From the NCBI GenBank assembly GCA_016194335.1, contig JACQBR010000021.1:1-64000 (forward strand): a DNA stretch of 64,000 nt. The letters run 5' to 3'. A model generated the notes under the pieces. It searched no databases. It saw only the letters and a program-made list of their open reading frames with translations, and was not told where the DNA came from. This document shows, piece after piece, positions 41,166-49,053 of this stretch. Positions within the stretch are counted from its first letter, which is position 1, and each line of letters starts with the position of its first letter. Source of the DNA: Microcaldota archaeon. GTDB lineage: Archaea; Micrarchaeota; Micrarchaeia; Norongarragalinales; UBA97. The translations under genes were made by a program, and so were the position numbers.

Positions 41166-41870
41166 ATGGCACACAAGCCAAGGATGGAGTTTGACGTTGG
41201 GGAAATAATTTCAGGCATGGCTAATGGCAACGCGCGGTACCGCGACAAGGTCAATGCCGCCGCCCCTGGTTTTTTCGCATCAAGGGCGCGAGGGCAGACG
41301 CCGCACACTGCGGTCGTGGAATGCGCCGACTCGTGGGTGAGCCTTCCGGCAATCACCAGGACGCCGATGGGAAGAGTTTTCACCATTGCCAAGAATGCGG
41401 GAAACATCGTCGACCCTCTCGATGCGGGGACGGTGGCGAACGCAGCCTACGCGCTTGGGCATCTTCCCAGCGTAAACCTTATTGTCGTTAACGGGCACCG
41501 CGATTGCGGCGGGATAAAGGGCCTCGACGCGTTGGGGACGGGCAAGGTCGAGCCCGAAATCGAAAGGCACCTGCGGCGCGCGTTTCCCGCCCTGCGGTTT
41601 GTGGACCGGCAGATAAGGGACGGGAAATTGCCGGCGGAGGGGCGCCACAATGCCATTGTAGAGGCCAATGTCCTGCTTGGGGAGGAGATGCTCGGCCGCA
41701 TCCGCGCCGTGCGCGAGGCGATTGGACACGGCTTTGTGGCCGTCCGGGGAACGGTTTACGACCCGCACACGGGCATCCTGCACCTGGGCTTTCCCACGCT
41801 TGAAGAGCACGGCCTTGTTGGGGAGGGGCGGGAGTTCATGAGAAAAGTTTCAGGCGCCAATAGAGCCTGA
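41166..41870 (+). CDS. Beta-carbonic-anhydrase-like protein, catalytic Arg replaced
   Basis: About 234 residues. Zinc ligands are in VVECADSWVSLPAI (Cys) and VNGHRDCGGIKG (His, Cys). The usual CxDSR dyad reads CADSW, Arg to Trp, from codon TGG one base from CGG. Without Arg the Asp may bind zinc, so carbonic anhydrase activity is doubtful. GGGGGAG precedes the ATG at 41166. It lies between the ATP synthase and pyrophosphatase genes. Confidence 0.75.
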   Translation: MAHKPRMEFDVGEIISGMANGNARYRDKVNAAAPGFFASRARGQTPHTAVVECADSWVSLPAITRTPMGRVFTIAKNAGNIVDPLDAGTVANAAYALGHLPSVNLIVVNGHRDCGGIKGLDALGTGKVEPEIERHLRRAFPALRFVDRQIRDGKLPAEGRHNAIVEANVLLGEEMLGRIRAVREAIGHGFVAVRGTVYDPHTGILHLGFPTLEEHGLVGEGREFMRKVSGANRA

Positions 41871-41895
41871 TTCCGGCCCGGGCCCCCTTTGCCCT

Positions 41896-41910
41896 CACAT
41901 ATTAAATACC
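41896..41910 (+). promoter_or_regulatory. TATA-like promoter of hppA
   Basis: CACATATTAAATACCG contains ATATTAAATA about 75 bp upstream of the pyrophosphatase start. Confidence 0.5.
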
Positions 41911-41981
41911 GTTTTCCCTCCACATTTCATACTGCTTGCGCGTTTTTGCAGGCAAAAAACTTGGTGGTGGGAAATTAGGCT

Positions 41982-43958
41982 ATGGCATCTCTAATGCAAC
42001 TCTTCTACTTGGCTTCAGGCGTGGGGGCGCTCGTGCTCCTTTACGCGGCATACTTGGCTTACAGCGTCCTTAAGCTGCCTGCGGGCTCCTCAAAAGCGCA
42101 GGAAATTTCAGCCGCAATCCAGGAGGGCGCGTCGGCATATCTCAGGCGCCAGTACGCCACCCTCGTTCCCGTCGTCGTCGTAATCGCCATTGCCATCGGC
42201 TTTCTGGTGAGCAGGAGAAGCGCAGTCTCATTCGTTGGCGGCGTGGTGGCAAGTGCGCTTGCGGGCTACATAGGCATGATGGTGAGCGTGCGGACCAACG
42301 CGCGGACCGCCCACGCCGCAGAGGAGGGGCTTGCGCCTGCGCTGAATTCCGCCGTCAGGGGAGGCGCGGTTACGGGGCTGGCGCTCGTGGGGCTTGGGCT
42401 TCTGGGAATCGGGATTGACTACGCCCTTTTTGCAGACGTCAATGCGCTTATAGGATTCGGGTTCGGCGCCTCGCTCATTTCCCTTTTCGCAAGGGTCGGG
42501 GGCGGGATTTACACCAAGGCGGCCGACGTGGGCGCCGACCTTGTCGGTAAGGTCGAGAAGGGCATTCCCGAGGACGACCCGCGCAACCCTGCGGTCATTG
42601 CCGACAACGTGGGTGACAACGTGGGCGACTGCGCCGGGATGGCTGCGGACCTTTTTGAATCCTACGTCGTTACCATAATCGCCGCGATGCTCCTTGGCAG
42701 CGCCCTTGCCGCGCAGGAATACATAGCGTACCCAATCATGATTGCGATTGCCGGCGCGGTTGCAAGCGTTTTCGGCGTCAACTTCATCCGCGTTGGAAGT
42801 TCGCATAAGATAATGAGGGCGCTTTACAAGGGCGTGTTCGCAACCGCCGCCTTTGCCATCGTCGCGTTGTGGGCCCTCCCGCTGGCCCCCGGCCTCTTTT
42901 ACGCGGCCCTCGCCGGCGTGCTCCTCACCCTCGCGATGTTCTTCATCACCGAATACTACACCGCCAAGGAATACGGGCCCGTGCAGGAAGTGGCAAGCGC
43001 CGCGAGGACCGGCGCCGGGACCAACCTCATCTCCGGCCTTGCCGTGGGGATGCAGAGCACCGCGCTCCCCGTGGCTGCTGTGGTTGTGGCAACAGCGCTT
43101 TCATTCTCGTTCGCCGGGCTTTACGGGATTGCAATTGCCGCGGCGGCAATGCTTTCACTCACGGGCATCGTCATCACGCTTGACGCGTACGGCCCGATTA
43201 CCGACAACGCCGGAGGCATTGCGGAAATGAGCGGCGCCCCCGAACGCGTGAGGAAGGTGACGGACGCGCTTGACTCAGTGGGCAACACCACCAAGGCGAC
43301 CACGAAGGGATTCGCAATCGCGGGCGCGGCGCTCAGCGCCCTCGCGCTTTTTGCCGCGTTTGCCGAGGCGGTGCATCTTGACAACATCAACCTGCTTCAC
43401 CCGGCCGTTGTAATCGGACTCTTTCTCGGCGGGCTTTTGCCATTCCTCTTCTCGTCATTCCTGATGAAGGCGGTGGGGAAGGCGGCGTTTGAAATCGTGG
43501 AGGAAGTGCGCAGGCAGTTCCGCGAGATAAAGGGAATCATGTCGCGCAAGGCAAAGCCCGATTACGCAAAGGCGGTGGACATCTCCACGCGCGCCGCGCT
43601 TAGGGAATTGATGGTGCCAGCGGGCATGGCGGTAATCACGCCCATCGCGGTCGGCATCGTGCTCGGCCCCGCGGCGCTCGGAGGCCTTCTTGCCGGCGCA
43701 ATCGTGAGCGGCTTTCTCCTTGCGCTTTTCATGGCCACTTCCGGGGCGGCGTGGGACAACGCCAAGAAATACATAGAGGACGGCAACTACGGCGGCAAGG
43801 GAAGCGACGCGCACAAGGCGGCGGTCATCGGGGACACGGTAGGAGACCCTATGAAAGACACTTGCGGCCCGTCGCTCAACGCACTCATCAAGGTGCTCAA
43901 CACCGTCTCGCTAGTGTTCGCGGGGGTGTTCCTGGCATATGCGATTGGAGTTTTGTAG
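41982..43958 (+). CDS. hppA: Membrane-bound proton-pumping pyrophosphatase
   Basis: This 658-residue, ~16-helix enzyme couples PPi hydrolysis to ion transport. Substrate motifs are DVGADLVGKVEKG and NPAVIADNVGDNVGD, with DTVGDPMKDTCGPSLNALIK at the end. VGNTTKATTKGFAI has Lys where K+-dependent enzymes have Ala, which marks the K+-independent, H+-pumping class. It would conserve PPi energy beside the ATP synthase. Confidence 0.96.
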   Translation: MASLMQLFYLASGVGALVLLYAAYLAYSVLKLPAGSSKAQEISAAIQEGASAYLRRQYATLVPVVVVIAIAIGFLVSRRSAVSFVGGVVASALAGYIGMMVSVRTNARTAHAAEEGLAPALNSAVRGGAVTGLALVGLGLLGIGIDYALFADVNALIGFGFGASLISLFARVGGGIYTKAADVGADLVGKVEKGIPEDDPRNPAVIADNVGDNVGDCAGMAADLFESYVVTIIAAMLLGSALAAQEYIAYPIMIAIAGAVASVFGVNFIRVGSSHKIMRALYKGVFATAAFAIVALWALPLAPGLFYAALAGVLLTLAMFFITEYYTAKEYGPVQEVASAARTGAGTNLISGLAVGMQSTALPVAAVVVATALSFSFAGLYGIAIAAAAMLSLTGIVITLDAYGPITDNAGGIAEMSGAPERVRKVTDALDSVGNTTKATTKGFAIAGAALSALALFAAFAEAVHLDNINLLHPAVVIGLFLGGLLPFLFSSFLMKAVGKAAFEIVEEVRRQFREIKGIMSRKAKPDYAKAVDISTRAALRELMVPAGMAVITPIAVGIVLGPAALGGLLAGAIVSGFLLALFMATSGAAWDNAKKYIEDGNYGGKGSDAHKAAVIGDTVGDPMKDTCGPSLNALIKVLNTVSLVFAGVFLAYAIGVL

Positions 43959-43972
43959 AGTGAAAACGGCCA

Positions 43973-44560
43973 ATGCCTTCCGACACCGCTCGTAATGCGT
44001 TTAATGCAGAAAAAGGAGAGTTGAACATCCACAGCGTTGCGCTTGAATTCCTTGATGATCTTACAGACAATGACATATCGCGAGTGGAAGCCCAGATTGG
44101 AATACAGAAGATTTGCATCTTGGGAAACCACGAAAATTTTGGCAGCGAAATGGAGGAGATCGCAAGCCGACTGTGCGAAGAGAATTACCCCGCAACCGTC
44201 ATAAAAGTTATACCGGATAGCAAGTTTCTGACTGATTTCCAAAAAGAAGTTTCAGTGATGAGGAAGGCTTCCGTCATTCTCGTCATAGACACAGACAAGG
44301 GTGGTGCAGTGAGTGAAAGCACGTTCCTAATCCAGAACAGGGACATGGTCGAAAAGGCCATTTTGTTAGTTTCGGACGGCATACCCCAAGAAACGCTCTA
44401 TGGGCTCAAACGACACTACCTTTACTACCCGTTCAAAGTGATTTACTCCGGCAAGAATGTCATAGAACTGGCTGTGATGGCGGTTAAACAGCAAAGCCAC
44501 AGGCTGGCCCTCTATAAGGTATTTTCAACTTCGCAAGTTCATAACCCGGTTCCCACTTAA
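43973..44560 (+). CDS. Hypothetical protein, possible nucleotide-processing fold
   Basis: This 195-residue protein has KICILGNHENFGSEMEEIAS, then ASVILVIDTDKGGAVSESTF and MVEKAILLVSDGIPQETLYG. This pattern of strand-Asp-Gly-Glu resembles TIR/nucleoside-deoxyribosyltransferase-like folds, but I cannot assign a family. It starts 12 bp after hppA and precedes a wHTH gene. Confidence 0.6.
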   Translation: MPSDTARNAFNAEKGELNIHSVALEFLDDLTDNDISRVEAQIGIQKICILGNHENFGSEMEEIASRLCEENYPATVIKVIPDSKFLTDFQKEVSVMRKASVILVIDTDKGGAVSESTFLIQNRDMVEKAILLVSDGIPQETLYGLKRHYLYYPFKVIYSGKNVIELAVMAVKQQSHRLALYKVFSTSQVHNPVPT

Positions 44561-44608
44561 CGTATAAATAGCCGCCAAAACATCAAATAGACACTGGAGG
44601 TAGGTGAG
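44559..44608 (+). promoter_or_regulatory. TATA box and strong RBS of the wHTH gene
   Basis: AACGTATAAATAGCC is a near-consensus archaeal TATA box. GGAGGTAGGTGAG directly precedes the ATG at 44609. Confidence 0.65.
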
Positions 44609-44890
44609 ATGGAGGATGCCCTGTCATTTTTTCAGAATCTCAACGCGCTGAAAGTAATGCTTATCCTGTATCGCGACAACCCCAATGTTCCCTTTGAGAA
44701 ATTGAGGGGGGAGATGGGCATCAGTGAAAACCAGCTCTCCGACACTCTCGGGAAACTCATAACCGCAGAGTTGATCCACGTGAGAGAAGTGGACGGAATC
44801 CCACTGTTCACGTTGAGCAGAGAGGCGAGAATGAGTCTCAACAGGCTTGGTGCGAGGGACAAACTCCAAGTGACAGTCGCTCCCGTTTGA
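44609..44890 (+). CDS. Winged-helix protein (93 aa)
   Basis: A small winged-helix DNA-binding protein: LKVMLILYRDNPNVPFEKLR then GISENQLSDTLGKLITAELI forms the helix-turn-helix, and VREVDGIPLFTLSREARMSL the wing. Strong promoter and ribosome binding site. It ends against the stop of the convergent methyltransferase-like remnant. Likely a local regulator. Confidence 0.78.
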   Translation: MEDALSFFQNLNALKVMLILYRDNPNVPFEKLRGEMGISENQLSDTLGKLITAELIHVREVDGIPLFTLSREARMSLNRLGARDKLQVTVAPV

Positions 44891-46017
44891 TTACCCGCCG
44901 CCTATCACTCCCTTGAGCCGCAGTAGTTCCTTAGCCAGAGTGTCGTAAAGCAAGTCCAGAAACTTTTCCGCCTCCGCCCTCTCGACGCCGGCGAGGTCGA
45001 GGAAAAACAAGTCCAGTTTCCTGCGGGGCGCGAACTTCGTTTGGAACTGCTCAAGCAGCGAAGGAAACTCAACTGAAGAAAGCTCCTTTTCGAGCGCGTC
45101 TAGCCCTTTTGCGCCAATCGCTTCGAGCTTGGGATAGGGCATGCTCAGAAATACGTATTTGCCTAACTCAACAAAACCGCCCCTTGTCTCCTTGCGATCC
45201 CGCAGGACGTGGTAGAATGAGACGCTCGTGTTCAGCCACAGCGTCGTAAGTTTGACATGAGATTGCGGAGTGGTGAAAACCCAAGAGCCACCGGGGCCGG
45301 CAAAACAATTTTCTGCACAACGCGCGGCCATCAACGAAGTGTTGGGGGCGGTAATATCTCCCCGGTAGAATGCGAAGACTCGCGCGCTGTTTCTCAAAAC
45401 AAACTTTTCCCAATCGCCGTCGCGAATTGCCCTTTTGATTGTAGCCTGCCGCTCGGCATCGGCAAGGGCGCTTGCCTTGAGAAACTCGTCAAAATCGTCA
45501 AACTTTCGGACAATAAGGTAATCCCGAGGCTCGCCAATCTCAAGTTTGTTCTGGCCGGGGAAGCGTCTGAATTGCTGCACCGCGCAATTGCGGGGAATCT
45601 TGAATTCCTGTTGGTTAAAGCGATGTTTTACCTTGATGGACCGAGCCGATTCTGATTCGACGAGCCACACGTCGTGGTCCTTAAATGCCTTTGGGGCATC
45701 TTTGCGTGCAAGGAGGCTCAATGCGTAATACCCTTTTTCCTCAACACCGCGGGGGTTTTCGGAGATGCGCCATTTTCCTTCCTGCTCCGCATCGGCAAGC
45801 TTGCAGAATGCCTTGCATCGCCGGAAGTATTCTTTCATCCGCGCCTCAATCTTCACGAGTTGCGGCGAGTGGAGCACTACGTTCTTGTATAGCGCACGCT
45901 CGTCCCCGCTGTAGTTCACCTGGTTGTCCATCCTGATGTAGAAGTCCTGTTTGTACTCGCCGTCGCCTTCGAAATTGTCGTCGTACTTCTGGATGGCGGT
46001 CGCAATCTGCCGGGCTT
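44891..46017 (-). pseudogene. C-terminal remnant of a DNA-methyltransferase-like protein
   Basis: The ORF track starts at an internal ATG (45931), but the frame continues upstream, KARQIATAIQKYDDNFEGDG, to the IS66 junction near 46018. The retained ~375 residues resemble the C-terminal substrate-recognition part of N6-adenine methyltransferases: SWVFTTPQSHVKLTTLWLNT and FVELGKYVFLSMPYPKLEAI. The catalytic N-terminal part is missing in the window. The assignment is by pattern and tentative. Confidence 0.6.
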
Positions 46018-46524
46018 TTGTTCATCGTGCGCGGAGTCCTGCGCAAGACCGCGCGTTTTCTTGAAGCCGGATTCGCTTTCCGAATCACTCCCGCAAGCGT
46101 CAACGCGATTCTTTCCCGCGCGTCAAAAGCTGCTGAAAGCGAATACGAAGCATTGAGGCAAAAAATTCGCGTAGCGCGAATCGTTTACGCCGATGAAACA
46201 AGCATCTCGGTACTCGGCCAGAAATGGTGGGTCTGGGTTTTCCGAACCGATACGGACATATTTCTCGTGATTCGGCACGACCGGGGAAGACCAGTCTTAT
46301 CGGAAGTTCTTGGAGCTGACTTCAAGGGAATCGTCGTGTGCGATTGCTGGCGGGCGTACGATTTCCTGTCCAGCGCCAGCATCCAGCGGTGCTGGGCGCA
46401 CTTGCTCCGCCAGTCCGCAGAGCTAGCTGACGAGGAGAAAGGAACCACGGCAGGCAGGCACTTTCACAAGAAACTTGACGTCACCAAAGAACTCAGCCGA
46501 GTGCTAACCGCCAACCTCTGCTAG
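46018..46524 (+). mobile_element. IS66-family transposase fragment
   Basis: 168 residues matching the middle of an IS66 TnpC: RIVYADETSISVLGQKWWVW with the first catalytic Asp, then IVVCDCWRAYDFLSSASIQR with the second and CWAHLLRQSAELADEEKG. The N-terminal region and the catalytic Glu end are missing, so it is inactive. No terminal inverted repeats were seen. It abuts the truncated methyltransferase remnant. Confidence 0.82.
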
Positions 46525-46525
46525 G

Positions 46526-46852
46526 CGGCTAAACAAATACAAATACCTCAACAAGCTCCGCGAGGAAGACCCCGCCTGCTACGGCCAATTCCCAACCGAC
46601 ATCCGCGCGAGCGCGCTTGACGACTTGGACAACCCGCACGGAATCAGGCTGCTTGACCTCAACGACCTGGCTAACTCCCTCATGCTTGAGCAGACGAGCA
46701 AAGGCGTGGGGGCGATGCTGGCTCTGCCCGGTTCGATGGAAAACGCATTAAGCAAGGCCCTCCAGCCGTTTTATTCCCTTACGACCCTGCCGGATGCGAT
46801 AAACAGGCTGTCCCAAAAAATCGGCCAGCTGCCCTCCGCCAAGAAAGATTGA
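46526..46852 (+). pseudogene. C-terminal remnant of unknown gene
   Basis: The frame is open from the IS66 fragment's end: LNKYKYLNKLREEDPACYGQ ... ALDDLDNPHGIRLLDLNDLA and ends LSQKIGQLPSAKKD. The ORF track shows only the last 75 residues (46625). It lacks an N-terminus and a start codon with a ribosome binding site, so it is the tail of a gene cut by the IS event. No domain recognised. Confidence 0.6.
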
Positions 46853-46890
46853 TTTTCAAATTTGCGGGGAGAAATTTGGCCAAATCTTCC

Positions 46891-46904
46891 CAAACTATTA
46901 TAAG
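46891..46904 (+). promoter_or_regulatory. TATA-like promoter of rpo7 cluster
   Basis: CAAACTATTATAAGC contains a TATTATAAG box about 85 bp upstream of the rpo7 start. Confidence 0.5.
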
Positions 46905-46983
46905 CATCGTGGCGGCTTTCTAATACCCGTTATCCCCCTTAGTGGGCAGTGCTAATTCCAAAAAAAAAAACGCGAGTGGTGCA

Positions 46984-47505
46984 ATGTATTACTTTTCGAA
47001 GTTCGTTGAAAGCGTCCGCATCCCCCCGAATGCGTTCGGGAAGAAATTGAATTCCGCGGCGCTTGACATCCTGCGCGAGCAGTACGAACGGACGGTCGCG
47101 CGCGAGCACGGCGTGATAGTGAGCCTGCACGACGCGAAAATCGCGGGCAACGGGAGGATCATTCCCGGCGACGGCGCGGCGTATTTCGACGTGGAGTTTT
47201 CCGCAATGGTCTTCACCCCAGAAATCAACGAGATAGTCATAGGGGAAGTGAGCGAAATCGTGGACTTCGGCGCATTCGTGCGGCTCGGCCCCATCGACGG
47301 CCTCGTGCACGTCTCGCAGGTGGCCGACGACTTCTTCACCATGGACAAGAAGAAGGGAGTGCTCGTGGGGAAGAAGAGCAAGCAGGTGATCAAGAAGGGC
47401 GACGTTGTCAAGGCCAAGATCACCACCGTGAGCTTCAAGGACAACATTCCCAATTCCAAAATCGCCCTCACCATGAGGCCATCAGGCCTCGGCAAGGAAA
47501 AATGA
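46984..47505 (+). CDS. rpo7: RNA polymerase subunit Rpo7 (RpoE')
   Basis: This 173-residue stalk subunit has an N-terminal tip domain (MYYFSKFVESVRIPPNAFGK) and an S1 domain (EVSEIVDFGAFVRLGPIDGL). With Rpo4 it binds nascent RNA. The ATG at 46984 is preferred over the ORF start at 46942. It is followed by spt4 and two ribosomal protein genes, a conserved archaeal order. Confidence 0.95.
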   Translation: MYYFSKFVESVRIPPNAFGKKLNSAALDILREQYERTVAREHGVIVSLHDAKIAGNGRIIPGDGAAYFDVEFSAMVFTPEINEIVIGEVSEIVDFGAFVRLGPIDGLVHVSQVADDFFTMDKKKGVLVGKKSKQVIKKGDVVKAKITTVSFKDNIPNSKIALTMRPSGLGKEK

Positions 47506-47517
47506 GCTGATTGTCAT

Positions 47518-47703
47518 ATGGCTGAAAAGGCGTGCAGGCGCTGCAGGCTCATAGTAAACGGCGACGTCTGCCCGTTGTGCAAGGACAGCGAGCTGACAAA
47601 GTCGTTCGAGGGCTACATTCTCGTGGTCAACCCGGAAGGGAGCGAGGTTGCCAATGCAATCGGGGCCCTCACGCCGGGCAAGTACGCCCTGAAGATAAAG
47701 TAA
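47518..47703 (+). CDS. spt4: Transcription elongation factor Spt4 (RpoE'')
   Basis: This 61-residue zinc protein has KACRRCRLIVNGDVCPLCKD with the zinc Cys set, then GYILVVNPEGSEVANAIGAL. It pairs with Spt5. It is 12 bp downstream of rpo7. Confidence 0.95.
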   Translation: MAEKACRRCRLIVNGDVCPLCKDSELTKSFEGYILVVNPEGSEVANAIGALTPGKYALKIK

Positions 47704-47753
47704 GGGGCCCCCCGAAAAAGGAATCGAACCGAAAGGAGAAGCTGAAAACCAAA

Positions 47754-48050
47754 ATGGAACTCACGATAGAATCCAAGAGCGAGAACAAGCTGTTTGGCCG
47801 CACTGAAGTCGCCGGCAGGGTTGAGACGCAAGGCGCGACGGTTGCCCGCCCCGCGCTACGCGAGGCAATCGGCAGGAAGCTCGGCGTGAATGCCGACGCG
47901 GTTCACGTGCGCATCATCGAGCCGTCGTACGGGTCGCACGCGAACAAGTTCGTCGCCGAGGTTTATTCCTCCAAGGAAGGGCTGGAGAAGGCGGTGGGGC
48001 CCAAGAGGCGCATGCGCGAGACGAAGAAGGCAAAGCCCGGCGCCGCGTAA
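47754..48050 (+). CDS. rps24e: Ribosomal protein eS24
   Basis: This 98-residue protein carries SENKLFGRTEVAGRVETQGA and REAIGRKLGVNADAVHVRII, typical of the small-subunit protein eS24. It ends RRMRETKKAKPGAA. GGAG lies just upstream. The gene order Rpo7-Spt4-S24e-S27ae is conserved in archaea. Confidence 0.93.
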   Translation: MELTIESKSENKLFGRTEVAGRVETQGATVARPALREAIGRKLGVNADAVHVRIIEPSYGSHANKFVAEVYSSKEGLEKAVGPKRRMRETKKAKPGAA

Positions 48051-48086
48051 AGGGACTGAAATTTTTTCAAGAGGCGAAATTCTCCA

Positions 48087-48233
48087 ATGGCTGAAAAGAA
48101 GAAGGAAAAATCAATCAAGGCTTACTCGAAAAAGCCCCAGTGCCCCAAGTGCGGCCCCGGCCACTCGCTTGCCGAGCACGCCGCGCCCAAGCGCAGGCAC
48201 TGCGGGAAATGCGGATACACCGAAATGCTTTGA
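48087..48233 (+). CDS. rps27ae: Ribosomal protein eS31 (S27ae), 48 aa
   Basis: Too short for the ORF track. ATG 48087 reads [20 protein letters not shown] and contains the zinc ribbon [13 protein letters not shown] with [13 protein letters not shown]. The Cys pattern and place next to eS24 identify it. It is 37 bp after rps24e. Confidence 0.93.
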   Translation: MAEKKKEKSIKAYSKKPQCPKCGPGHSLAEHAAPKRRHCGKCGYTEML

Positions 48234-48356
48234 GCAATTTTTTTCCCCAATTTGGCTAAAGCAAGCTGGCAGTCAGTTGCTCCCGGTTCTTATTCCGGTT
48301 CCTCCCTTCCCGGGTTAGTTGTTCTTGAGTTTTTCTTGGATTCCGTCCCTTTTCAG

Positions 48357-48851
48357 TCAGTTGCCCTTGAGCCTTATTTTCAATCCCTTCTTCCTGAGTT
48401 CGTCGATTTTTTTGTGGAATGACGGGTTGCTCCTGCCCAGCGGCTTTTTGGATTCTGTCCTGATGGAAAGCCTGCCTTCCAGCGGGTCTATCGAAAGCCG
48501 GTACGACATATTTTCGGTAGTTTTTTCTTCTTCGAAGCGCCGCAGGCTTTGGGAATCCCGAACCGACAGTGACGAACGAAGTTTTTTCACATAGCCGTTC
48601 CATCGGCCATAACTCCCGACGAGGTGGGCCGCCGAGCTTGACGGCCTGTAAAGTGAAGTTACCGCCGCCTCAACTATCCTATCCAGCCTTTCAGGGTCGT
48701 CCCGTTGTTCGGCAATCGGGGCGAACCTGCAGGCAACTTCGACAAAGCCTACCTTGCCGTCCATCCCGTACTCGCCGCGGATGTCGGTGAAGAGGCCTTC
48801 CGCGTTCTTTGCCATTTCATGCAGGCGCATTATGGCCGTGAGCCTTTCCAT
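48357..48851 (-). CDS. Hypothetical protein (164 aa)
   Basis: From MERLTAIMRLHEMAKNAEGL; the ORF runs upstream to 49073 but that part has no coding look. The sequence VGFVEVACRFAPIAEQRDDP and SYRLSIDPLEGRLSIRTESK is mixed alpha/beta. No recognised domain. Downstream, 48245-48356 on the minus strand holds imperfect repeats (EQLT-GRN-type if translated) that are probably not coding. Confidence 0.6.
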   Translation of the reverse strand: MERLTAIMRLHEMAKNAEGLFTDIRGEYGMDGKVGFVEVACRFAPIAEQRDDPERLDRIVEAAVTSLYRPSSSAAHLVGSYGRWNGYVKKLRSSLSVRDSQSLRRFEEEKTTENMSYRLSIDPLEGRLSIRTESKKPLGRSNPSFHKKIDELRKKGLKIRLKGN

Positions 48852-49053
48852 CGTGTTTACCTTTCGCCGAGTTAAGCTCCGAGAGGCTTTCCCGCCCGGG
48901 CCTGCCGGGATCGCGTTCCCCTTTTGAAATCTTCTCAACTTGCCCTTATAAAAACCACTTTCACCCAAAGGATTCCGCCGGCCCTGCTGTTTTTCAATTG
49001 GACCGGCAACATCCTGCAGAAGATAAATGCACGGAAACGGAATGAGTCGGCTG

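Noticed and set aside
48245-48356. Possible small repeat protein (EQLT/GRN units) on minus strand
   Set aside because: It is an alternative frame running into the 3' end of the 48357 gene; repeats are imperfect and no start signal is seen.
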